Positions 37,193 through 45,395 of a stretch of DNA of 45,395 bases are shown piece after piece. This stretch comes from Mesostigma viride (lineage: Eukaryota > Streptophyta > Mesostigmatophyceae > Mesostigmatales > Mesostigmataceae). The translations under genes and the position numbers were made by a program. Position 1 is the stretch's first letter; every line of letters starts with the position of its first letter. The stretch spans positions 1 to 45,395 of the forward strand of contig RPFO01000238.1 of the NCBI GenBank assembly GCA_009746045.1. Reading direction: 5' to 3'. Below the pieces are notes generated by a model, which was given only the letters and a program-made list of their open reading frames with translations, ran no database searches and was not told the origin of the DNA.

Positions 37193-39168
37193 TCACCGTC
37201 TGTTCCGGTTGAACACCGGGTCGTACACCAGCTGACCCAGCGGGGTGTTCAGAAGACGGTACGCGGTGTCCGCCTTCTTGCGGCCGTATCTCGCGCCCCG
37301 CAAGGCCGTCTTTCCCAACGCTTTCCCGTCTCTCACGAACACCTGGCTGTTGGCCACCAGATTGCGTCCCGCGGCGATCGCCGCGCGTTTCCCGAGACGC
37401 CCGGCCGCCTTGGCGGTCGCGAGCGCCGCGCGGCCCGCCGCCCGCGCCGCGATGTCCGCGCCTCGCACCACCGCGCGCGTGATCTCCTCCCTCCGCGTGG
37501 GCATACACGCGATCGGGGCGCGGCCGCCGGCGCGCATCCACTCCTTCCGATTGTGCACGCCGTTCATCAGGCGGCAGTCGATCGCCGTGCTCCGGAGTTT
37601 CTCCAGCATCCGGGACACCGCCTCGTCCCCGTCCCGCTTCTCGGCCTCCTGCATCACGATCTCGTCCACTCCGTCCTTCGTCAGGTATCGGTGGACGGTC
37701 ACGTCCCACTCCTTCTTGTCCACCTGGAGGTGCGAGCAGTGGCGGACGGCGCGAGCGATCGTCTGGCGTTCCGCGTTGACGGACAGGAGAGGCTCCATGA
37801 TGTGGATGTGGCGCACGCTCTTCAGGTCCAGTCCCTCGTTGAACCGTTTCCGCGCCAGGATCACGTGCAGGATCCGGCCGTCCGAGTTCTCAGGAGCGTT
37901 GTACACCTGTCGGATCCTGCGCAGGCCCGTGTCCGTCGTCGGGTTCGTGTCCGACCCCAGGAGCACGTACCGTTTCTTGCTGCTCGTCGGCAGCTCGCCC
38001 GACATGGACAAGGGAGAGTAGCCCAGGGCCTCGAGCACGCGCGCCATGTCGCGGATCCCGCCCGCGTTGAAAGACGAGTACAGGTAGTGCTTCTCGTTCG
38101 GGTGTTTCGTGATCGTGTCCGCGATCTCCTTCATCTTCGGCGACAGCCGCGGCAAGGCCTGCAGCAACTTCGCCCCCGACAGGTGCGACAAACGGAGTCC
38201 GTTCGTCGCCCTCCGCGCCTCGTACAGGAACCGCTCGTTGTCACTGCTCACCTCCTTGGCCGTTTTCAGGCGGGCGCGCAACGCCGCGCGCTGTTCCGCG
38301 CTCATCGACGTCGGGTGGAGGGCGTCCGGGTTCAACCTCGGGTACACAGACGTGTCCCCCGCGTAATCCACGTACGAACACAGGCCCGCGTACGCGGACA
38401 AGGGGGAGTCGGGGCCCACCGGCGAACCCTTGATCATGGACAGCAGCCACGAGATCTCTCGCTCCGTGTCCCCCGGCGTCCCGCTCAGGATGACCATGTA
38501 CAGTCCCTGCGTCCGTTTCGACGGCTTGTCCAGCAACTCGCGGAGTGCGTCGTGTTCGGCCGCTTGGCCGGGAGGGGACGGAACAGGTTCTGCACCTCGT
38601 CCATGATCAGCACCGCGTCGCGCAAAAGGTCCGGGTCCGCGTGGCGGTTCGGGCGATGCGCGCCCGTCTCGTGCGCCAATTGGGGGAAACTCATGATCCG
38701 ACCTCCGCCCACGCGCGATCGGATGGCCCTCGTCGCCTCCGCGGGCGTCATCCCCTCGAAACGGGGAAACAGGGCCGCGCACTTGCCGTACTCCTCGATC
38801 GAGTTGTTGCTCGCGTTCTCGCGGCTCGTGGCCAGGTAGATGGGCCGATCCGTGTCCCAGAACGCGTCGATCGCACCCAAGGCCGTGCACGTCTTGCCGG
38901 ACCCCGTCGAGTGCCACGCCAGGAACCCGCGGTGTTTGCTCCCGTGTTCGGCCACGTACCGCAGGTACATGTTGACGACGGCCTGCTGCGGGGCCTGCTT
39001 GAAGTCCCCCGTCGTCTGGGAACACGAGTTCTTGCCCACCGCGCGGTGGGGAGGGGGCGGCTGGCCTCGCACGCGGCCCTCGAAGTAGTCCTTGACGAAC
39101 ACCTGCGTCGTCGACGGTCGTTCCGTTTCCGCGTTCGGCCAATTCCGTGGCAGCGGGTGTACGGGCAT
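37193..39168 (-). CDS. superfamily 2 helicase, NCLDV D6/D11-like, one frame break
   Basis: Starts MPVHPLPRNWPN at 39168. Motif I is HSTGSGKT (about residues 86-93). Motif II is LIMDEVQNLF (DEVQ about 190-193), motif III VILSGTPGDT, and motif VI RQTIARAVRHCSH. This DEVQ plus RAxRHCSH combination is typical of the poxvirus D6/D11-related helicases of large DNA viruses, which act in early transcription or nucleoprotein remodelling. A basic Ala/Arg/Gly-rich tail follows. A frame change at CCCCTCCC near 38568 separates the N-terminal third from the rest; one extra C restores it. Full length would be about 658 residues. Confidence 0.8.
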
Positions 39169-39224
39169 CGTTTAGAGTATACGCGGCATTTATTTCCGAT
39201 GTCTAAGTAGAATTACATCGCGCG

Positions 39225-41145
39225 ATGACGTCGATCGACAAAGTCGAAAAGGACATCCAATCCGAAGACCCGAACAGGGTGTTGGAAGCCATCGCGCAGC
39301 ACAAGGATCTCGTGAAGAGTTTGAGTCACACCGCCGCGATCCACATCCGCAACGCGATGATGAAGGCGGCCGTCCTCGCCGGCGTGGAAAAGAGTGAGAA
39401 CAGGCGGTACGCGGACGGACACCAGGTCGTGTACGAGCGGCTGAGGGACGCCGCGAAGGAGTTCGGACGTGTCTGGAAAAAAGGGCAGGTGCCCACGTGG
39501 GTCTCGGACAAGTTCCGGGACATGAGTTCCAGTTTCCTGACCATGGACATCCAGCGCGCGCTGCGATACGAGGGGGATCTCGACACGAAAGAGGCCAACG
39601 CGGCGATGGGATGGGACGGAACGCCCCCGCCGGTTCCTGAGATCGATCCGCTCTCGGGGAGGAAGACCGGACGCACGGTGCCCAAGTTCTGGGTATGGGG
39701 CGTCTTCGAAGGGGCCGGGGTCGAGCCGTTGTCCTTGCAGGGTCGTTTGAAGGCCATTCGATTGTACATGGAGACCATGTCCGCCTCCAACGCCTCCGCC
39801 GCCAAGAAACTGGCGTGGGCGAGGAACTACGACCTCCTCGGGCAATCGAAAGAGAGTTCCGTGACCGCTCCGGTCCCGGCAGGCGACGGCTCAGTTCGAC
39901 ACGCGGGACTATGCCGAGAGTTTCCGGTCGAGGGATCCGCAGAGGTTGATGCACGCCACGAAGCTCGAGATGGCGATGAAAGAGGTCGGCGTGGACGCGT
40001 TGACCTTGCACGAGGCCATCCCGAAAGACGAGAGGATCAAGTGCATGCGAGACGCCTTGATCAAGGCGGCCGCCGCCAGAGGCGAGGAGTTGGCGGTCAA
40101 AGGGGACCTCGACAAGGCCGGTCTGTTCGACGAGTTGTTGGCGCGGGCCGGCGCGCTTGGTTACGTCGGCGGCGAAGGCGTGCGTGCTTTGCGCGCGTAC
40201 CGCGACATGGTCCGTGATTGGCTCACGCCCGGCGCGGCGTTGGCCGCGTTGCGGATGGAGAAGGAGACCATGTCCAGGAAAGGCGACGCCGAGATGACGG
40301 ACGGTCCTGTCGACACCGTCGCGGTGCTGAACCCCGACACGGGGCGGCCTACGAGGGCCGTCAGGCCCGTGTCGTGGGCGTGGCACTGGATGGGCTTGTC
40401 GGGGATCCCCGGGCTCGCGATGAACAAGCGCGTCGAGAAAGTGGAGGCGGCGCGGGATCCGGAAGCGACGAAACTCGCGTGGTCGTTGCATTACCAGGTC
40501 CGCTCGACGGAGCCGTCCAGGGTCGACGTCGCTGCCGGTCCTCCCGCAGTCGCCCCCCCCCCCCGTGATGGAAGAGACGGCCCAGGTGGCCGAACAGGCG
40601 CAGGTCAAGGCGGAGGAGGCGATCGTGAATCAGCCGACGCCCGACAAGGTGTCCGTGAAGGATCTCGACGGCACGCTCGTCGACGTCCGATGCGGGGCCG
40701 CGGACGCGATGGCCAGCTCTCTCGTGGACATGTGGAAAACGGGGCAGTTCAAGGTCATCCCTCGCGACTCGTTTGCTTTCGCCAAATGCCACGCGGCCTC
40801 CGACGCGCTGCGATCCAAGTTCGAGGACCCCGCCAACGCGTTGACGGCGGACGTTCGCAAGAAGAAGATCGCGGACTACGTCCGGGTCTGCGAGCCACGG
40901 GGAGTCCCGCCGACCTGGAGATGGCGCGAGTTCCGCGACCGGTTCGCGGAGGTCGGACTCTTCGCCACTCCGGAGGAGTTGTGGCAGCTTTCCGCGCCGG
41001 CCGATCCGTCCGCGGCCGTACCCGAGGAGTCGGCGACGACCGAGAAGAAGGAAGACGGGTACCGTACCGAAAACATCGTCGCGGTCGCGGGATCCTCGTG
41101 GTCGTCGTCGCGCTCGTCTCGGCGTTCCTGTTCTCCAGGAAGTAG
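39225..41145 (+). CDS. large C-anchored protein with an internal duplication, three frame breaks
   Basis: Three overlapping stretches (39225-~39870, ~39885-40555, ~40565-41090) plus a final piece to 41145 continue one another in different frames. Changes lie near GGTCCCGG (39872), a C run at 40554-40563 and GCGGGATC (41089). Total about 640 residues. The first two parts are diverged copies of one ~210-residue domain: both have an IRNAMMKAA/MRDALIKAA helix and end with PKFWVWG/PVSWAWH ... KLAWARNY/KLAWSLHY. The very end is a membrane helix (ILVVVVALVSAFLF). It is probably a virion membrane protein; family unknown. Confidence 0.6.
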
Positions 41146-41251
41146 GATAAATATCTGCGCTATCGTTGATCGTGGCCCCTCGATGGTGGTGCTGCTCCCG
41201 CCCGAGTCTAGCCGAGCCGATTTTTCTTCTGCGACAACTTCGAGGATCCAG

Positions 41252-41623
41252 ATGAACAGTGCCGGAAACGTGACGCGTGGCGTGACCGAGGAGAACGTCC
41301 GCAACTCCGCTCGCGCCAGGATCGCCAAGCCGGCGGCGGGCGGATTCTTCTCGAGCCCTCTGTTCATCGCGATCGCCGCGGTCGCGGTCATCGCGATCGT
41401 CATCTGGAAACCGTGGAGCGCGCGTTCCGGCGACGGAGGCGGCGGCGGCGAGTGCGTCACCGGGATGGTGTGCGGGTCCGAGACCGCCCCTTCGTACGGC
41501 GTCGGCGGCGGGTCTTCTCACAGCACGCAGGCCTTCCGCATGGGACAGGCCTCCGGAGTGACGAGCGGGATGCTGTCGGGCGACTACGATTCGACCTTCT
41601 CCGCTCTCCTGAACGCGCCCTGA
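41252..41623 (+). CDS. single-pass membrane protein
   Basis: 123 residues from MNSAGNVTRGVTEEN at 41252. An ATG at 41183 is also in frame, but the sequence between reads less like protein. One membrane helix (FIAIAAVAVIAIVIW, about 36-52) is followed by a Gly/Ser-rich tail with two Cys (ECVTGMVC) and no known domain. Probably structural. Confidence 0.6.
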   Translation: MNSAGNVTRGVTEENVRNSARARIAKPAAGGFFSSPLFIAIAAVAVIAIVIWKPWSARSGDGGGGGECVTGMVCGSETAPSYGVGGGSSHSTQAFRMGQASGVTSGMLSGDYDSTFSALLNAP

Positions 41624-41647
41624 TAAAATTGTGTCCTGTATCTATAA

Positions 41648-42252
41648 ATGCCCCCCAGCGCGTCTGCGTTAACGGATGCCCTCCGGGGCGCCGACGAACT
41701 GAAGACCGCCACCACGGCGGCCGACGCTGCCGCCGACGCGAAGAAGACGACCGAGATCGCCAAGGAAATCGAGAGGCTTCAGGCTCTCCAGAAGGCCGAG
41801 CAGGCCAGCGCGGCCGGCAAGTCGGCGGACGCCGTCAGCGAGGCCGCCTCGAAGAGTTTCAGGGAGAGAGCGACCGACTTTGCGAGGCGGTACGGCGTGG
41901 AGGCCGTCGGAGGGGCTTTCGCCACCGTCGCCGGCATGTTGATCGTGAACTCTGTGTTCAACAAGAACGACGATAAGGAAGGAGGCGCGGGGGATGGGAC
42001 GGGCGCGGGGACGAAGAGGAGGGCGGCGGGTCTATCGCGGACAAAATCAAGAGTGTCATAATTGTCCTGTTGGTCATTACGGTCGTAATTGGAATCATTT
42101 ATTATTCTTGGAAAAAACGTACGGATTCATCCGCAGGAACAAACGTAACCGTGCAAGCCAACTTCGAGCCTATGCCATACAACATGCCGTACTACGCTCC
42201 TCCCCCTACCGCTAGCAATATGCCGTTCAACAGGACGGCGATGACAGGGTGA
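41648..42252 (+). CDS. membrane-associated protein, one frame break
   Basis: Starts MPPSASALTDALRG after CCTGTATCTATAA. It has an Ala/Lys-rich helical N-terminus (to about 65), a hydrophobic stretch FATVAGMLIVN, a Gly/Glu linker, then a second strong membrane helix (VIIVLLVITVVIGIIYY) and a Pro/Asn/Tyr-rich tail. The two parts are in different frames; one G lost near 42002 (GGGGACG) explains it. The stop TGA (42250-42252) abuts the stop of the reductase gene with no gap. About 201 residues when read through. Function unknown. Confidence 0.6.
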
Positions 42253-44912
42253 TCACTTCACGGGGCAAGCCCCGCCGACACAATCCGAGGCAGCGCCCGG
42301 CTCCTCGTCCACATGCATGATGCCTTTGTAGTTCACGGGACGCAGCGACTCCTTGTACGCGTCGAAGCGGGCCTTGGTAACCACTTCCTGGGGCAGGTAC
42401 GCGTATCCCAGATCGGCGGCGTTCTTGGTCGGGTCCGCCCGCAGCAAGAACGAGACGCCGACGTACTCGTCCCAATGCGCGTTGAGCCAGTCCAGGATGG
42501 ACTCGATCTCGGAGGGGTCGTACGAGATCGTGCAGCTGACGTTTTGCTCGACGTACGAGTTCATCAGGTCGCGGTACCGCTCGAGTTGCTCGACGGCCGT
42601 CTCCGTGTTCACCTCGACCTCCTCCTTCGTCCCGTCCTTGCGCGTCACCCACTTCTTCGTGAAGGGGACGGAGTCGTACGACACCGGGAACGTGACGAGC
42701 ACGGACTCCGGCTCGAAGGGCTTGTCCACGATCTTGTACCCCGCGTCCGCGAACCGGGCGACCAGCGGGTCGTGCTTCGAGTACGTGATGTTGTTGAAGA
42801 TGTACCCCCGAGCGGCTTGTGCACTCCCTCGGGCACCTCGCCCCACTGCCGCGTGGACATGATCTTCGACAGGGTCCGCTGGGCTTGATGCACGTCACGT
42901 TCTTCGGCAGAGGGGTCTTCAACTCGTAGGCCATGGAGTACGCCGCGGACACCGCGATGTTCTTCATGCGGCGGTAGTCGTAGGTCTTCAAGTCGGGTCG
43001 GGACACGACGCCGGTCAACCCGACTCCGCATAAACGGAGGAAGAAGTTGTTCAGATGCCACGCTTCTTGCAGGATCTCGTCGCGAAGATCGACGAGTGTC
43101 TGGCGGTAGTTCATGCGCGCGGCAAGGACGAGCGCACGCTCCAGTCCGGCCTTGTCGCCCGCGCGGAACGCCGCCAGGTTGATCTCCGACAGATTGCAGA
43201 AGCTCTTGTTCCCCAACAGAATCTCGCAGCACGGATTCACGCCCTTCGTCCACGGCGCCCGTTTCAGAGCCGATTCGATATTCAGCATGCCGGGCTCGGA
43301 CCCGCCCGATTCTTGCATGATCTGGAAGATCTCCTCGAGCTGCGCCCTCGTCGGCTTGGACGAGAAGACCAGACTGTTGTTCGACTGCTGGCGATGGGAA
43401 TTCTCGATCCACCAATCCTTTTTCGCGTAGGCGAACTCTTTCCACTCCGCCGAGCCGTACTCGCATAGCGCGATCTCCGCCGAACGACGGCTGCTCAACA
43501 TCGTTCCGAGGTGGTTCACGATATCCACGATGTCCATCTTCGACAAGAGCTGGTCCGCGCGTTTGGACATCAGCCGGGCGATCTTCTCGAAAGCCCGCGC
43601 GATCTGCGCGTCGCCAGAACTCTGCAAACCGCCAAAAATAATGTGCATAGTGGGTATGATAAGAATGAAAACCGCCACGGCCACCAAGCGTGCCAAACGA
43701 ACGCGACCCGCGCGCCGGCCGCGCAAACATCGCGTGAGGGCGGACAACGAGGGCGGCACGGCCGAGGCCGGCGCGGCCAAGTCCGGCGCGGCCAAGTCCG
43801 GTGCGGCCAAACGCGGCCGTGCCCCCGCAATTCCGCAAGCCCATGCGAGGGTGGCGACCTTCACGGAAATGTTAGACTTGTCCAACGAAGACATCGACAA
43901 GGCGTTCGAACGCGAACTACAGATCGAGAGAATGGCAAAAGACTTCACCAAGTCCGAGTTGAAAAAACGCGGCGTTCCTAAATCGGACATATCCAAAGAG
44001 GTGAATCAGGGCAACGCAATGTGCGCAAATTGATGCTAGACACGACGCTGTTCACCGATCGCGGATTGGCCGACAGGCGGAAAGGGATGGTGGCTTTTGA
44101 TGCAAGGGAAAGGGAGCGGAAGCGAAAGTTCGATCAGAACAGACTCGACGCCATTTACACCGCTAACATGAAAAGCATTTACGGGAGCAAGAAAAGGAAG
44201 AAACAGGATGACTTGTTCCTGGCCGAGTTGTTGAAAAATTAGACGGACCCACCTGCCAACAATATCCCGCCAGTCGCTCGCCGGCGGGTCTGATCTCTGT
44301 CAGGTCGATGATCAATGTCTTGGCGGGGAACTTTCCCGCCATCAGTTTGCCCGCCGCCTTGGCCCACGCGATCGCCGAGTCGCCCACGCTGACCGTCCAC
44401 GTGCGCGTGTCCTCGTCGTAGGTCTCCTTGTTGATCTCGCGTCCGCCCTTGCACGTCCTCGTGGACCGGATGACCCGGATATCATCGATCGGGTTGGCAA
44501 AACCGTTCAGCGTGCCGACCACGGGATTGAACCCCACTCCGGTGCCTTGGAGGAGGAGCCACAGGACGTCCACGATGTCGTACACCGTCTCCACCTGGGT
44601 GAAAGCGCAGTTGAACATGCACGATTCGCGGCGGCGAGAGAGCTGCGTCCCGCCCAGCCACAGCGTCCTCCCCGCGGGGGCGATGCGGCGGTTGAGGATG
44701 AGCCGACTCAACTCGTCGAGCTCCTTCTCCTCGTCGGCCGTCAGCGGGGCGTCCTTGGCTCGGATCCAGAGCCAGCGCTGGTGGTCGATCACCCGTGCGA
44801 CGACCTGGTCCCAACTCTCGAGTCCTCCCGACCCGTCGTCGAGCGGACGGTGGTACGTCCGCAGCGCGATCGCGGTCGCGCGGTCCGACGGGTTGACCTC
44901 CATCTCGGGCAT
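42253..44912 (-). CDS. nrdJ: adenosylcobalamin-dependent (class II) ribonucleoside-triphosphate reductase, split by an intron
   Basis: It reduces ribonucleotides to deoxyribonucleotides with vitamin B12 as radical source. Exon 1 is 44912-44253 (220 codons), exon 2 is 43621-42253. The joined product is about 676 residues, shorter than the ~740 of the Lactobacillus enzyme. SCMFNCAF (Cys102) matches the first active-site Cys. NPCCEILLGNKSFCNL gives Cys351, Glu353 and Cys362 with the spacing of Cys408, Glu410 and Cys419. The C-terminal DCVGGACPVK is the redox Cys pair (C-x4-C). One base is missing near 42886 (in the KPSGT region) and one in the G run near 42829; both break exon 2. A TATATATTGTGG box lies ~35 nt upstream of the start. 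Monomeric RTPR type rather than NrdAB. Confidence 0.85.
43622..44252 (-). other. 631-nt intron in the reductase gene
   Basis: Donor CAG|GTGGGT at 44253/44252 and acceptor GGTTTGCAG|AG at 43622/43621, phase 0. Removing it joins GYCWQ to SSGDAQIARAF, which reads as an uninterrupted reductase core. Without it, the frame runs into a stop. No intein motifs or group I/II core were recognised, though I could not fold the RNA. It carries an open gene on the opposite strand. Confidence 0.65.
43656..44242 (+). CDS. basic protein encoded antisense inside the reductase intron
   Basis: Two frames (43656-44033 and the stretch ending 44242) read as one protein with a frame change near 44010-44025, about 195 residues. 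It starts MIRMKTATATKRAKR. There is a Lys/Arg-rich N-terminus and AAKSGAAKSGAAKRG repeats like histone tails. Charged helices follow (KDFTKSELKKRGVP, FDARERERKRKFDQNR), then a KKRKKQDD end. No endonuclease motif (LAGLIDADG, HNH, GIY-YIG) is visible. Start and stop both lie within the intron, and the stop is only 10 nt from the donor. Nucleic-acid binding is inferred. Confidence 0.5.
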
Positions 44913-44934
44913 CGATTCACTGAGTGCTACCACA

Positions 44935-44955
44935 AATGTCCACAATATATACCTT
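44935..44955 (-). promoter_or_regulatory. TATA-like box of the reductase gene
   Basis: On the minus strand, AAGGTATATATTGTGG lies about 25-45 nt before the ATG at 44912. It is an AT-rich island in GC-rich DNA, like the short promoters of neighbouring genes. Confidence 0.5.
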
Positions 44956-45019
44956 CGCCGAAGCGCGGTGCGTGACGTCACTTGCCGACTCGGCAAGACG
45001 TGTCGTTCGACGTCAGTTA

Positions 45020-45395
45020 CTAGACCTTGTTCATCAACTCCAACACGACGTTCGGCGCTGCGACACCGATGACTCCCAGTGTGTTTTTTGTCAGACTGGT
45101 CCCTGCGACATCGTCGCTAGCTGGAACGGGGTTGCCGAAGAGCGTGTCGCCGGTACTGGATCCTTGTGTCTTCACGATCTGAAGCGTCTCGTCATCACCG
45201 ATGCGAAAACCGTATGTCACCGCGAGCGGCTCCGAGTCGTACTCGTCCGCGTATCGGTACAATTGCATGTTACCGATCTGAGTCGAGGTCATGGAGGGGT
45301 TCGTGGTGTCGACGATGCGCCAGTTCTTAAACGCCGTGTTGAACGTCCCGCCCGATGTCCATGGGGACCGAGCACCTAGGTAGATACCTCGTTGA
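45020..45395 (-). CDS. C-terminal part of an unknown, possibly structural protein (runs off the window)
   Basis: The frame is open from the window edge to the stop at 45020 (about 124 codons shown). An internal ATG at 45292 exists, but the upstream codons (RGIYLGARSPWTSGGTFN) read as protein, so the start is outside. The product is Thr/Ser/Gly-rich and beta-like (MQLYRYADEYDSEPLAV), with no Cys cluster. Phage- or capsid-like surface composition suggests a structural protein, but no family is recognised. Confidence 0.5.
   Translation of the reverse strand, partial: QRGIYLGARSPWTSGGTFNTAFKNWRIVDTTNPSMTSTQIGNMQLYRYADEYDSEPLAVTYGFRIGDDETLQIVKTQGSSTGDTLFGNPVPASDDVAGTSLTKNTLGVIGVAAPNVVLELMNKV

Noticed and set aside
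37245-38839. Long plus-strand frames opposite the helicase (up to 751 codons)
   Set aside because: They are antisense shadows of the GC-rich helicase gene; the minus-strand frame contains all helicase motifs.
39190-40608. Long minus-strand frames opposite the 39225-41145 gene
   Set aside because: They are GC-driven shadows with Arg/Pro/Ser-rich composition; the plus strand shows duplicated domains and a membrane anchor.
43622-44252. Intein in the reductase
   Set aside because: The minus-strand frame through the insert has stops, no splicing-domain motifs and no Cys/Ser-His-Asn junction; an intron fits better.
1-45395. Bacteriophage or bacterial plasmid origin
   Set aside because: Introns, AATAAA signals, TATA boxes, MYND/RING/F-box/OTU proteins and the D6/D11-type helicase indicate a eukaryotic large DNA virus; no Shine-Dalgarno pattern is seen.
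1-45395. tRNA or rRNA genes
   Set aside because: No T-loop (GGTTCGAATCC-like) with matching arms or rRNA core was found on either strand by eye.

Overview
The window looks like part of a GC-rich nucleocytoplasmic large DNA virus, or an endogenous copy of one, in a eukaryotic host. Several things point that way: a D6/D11-type superfamily 2 helicase, an OTU-type cysteine protease, RING, MYND and F-box-like proteins, Cys/His-rich repeat proteins of giant-virus type, a compact block of small membrane and putative capsid proteins, eukaryotic TATA and poly(A) signals, and GT-AG introns. No tRNA, rRNA, IS element or bacterial operon signal was seen. The exact lineage cannot be named from the sequence alone; GC-rich intron-bearing giant viruses (pandoravirus/mollivirus-like) or a giant endogenous viral element are the options considered.

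Layout. (1) 1-1979 is AT-richer, almost gene-free and unlike the rest; it may be host DNA or an unrelated unique region. (2) 1980-16759 is one huge inverted repeat with two arms of about 7.39 kb meeting at 9369/9370. Each arm carries, from the outside in, a spliced RING gene with two introns, an F-box-like gene, a multi-zinc-motif protein, a non-coding long-inverted-repeat element, a paralogous F-box-like gene, and a dense array of G-box plus CCAAT modules at the centre. The arms differ by scattered substitutions and indels, so they are two separate copies. (3) 16760-23800 is accessory DNA: a MYND protein and a RING protein read from a shared divergent promoter, a 29-nt minisatellite, a third copy of the long-inverted-repeat element, a Cys-motif protein, a 121-bp tandem repeat and a second MYND-like protein. 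(4) 23885-45395 is compact core-like sequence: a giant coiled-coil protein ending in a possible OTU-like fold without its catalytic residues, an active-looking OTU protease, membrane and capsid-like proteins, tiny basic peptides, a GNAT-like repeat protein, the helicase, and a B12-dependent (class II) ribonucleotide reductase split by a 631-nt intron that contains an antisense gene.

Working together. The genes near the repeat (F-box, RING, MYND) fit control of host ubiquitin and transcription. The 28-42 kb block fits virion structure and DNA packaging, and the reductase supplies deoxynucleotides. Two promoter styles match this split: TATA plus GC-rich boxes 75-110 nt upstream in the outer region, and short TATAC-like boxes directly before the ATG in the compact region.

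Caution. More than a dozen coding regions are broken by single-base indels, mostly in G or C runs. In several cases the other frame continues the same protein and its stop meets the neighbouring gene exactly, so many of these breaks are probably sequencing errors; decay in an endogenous copy is the alternative.
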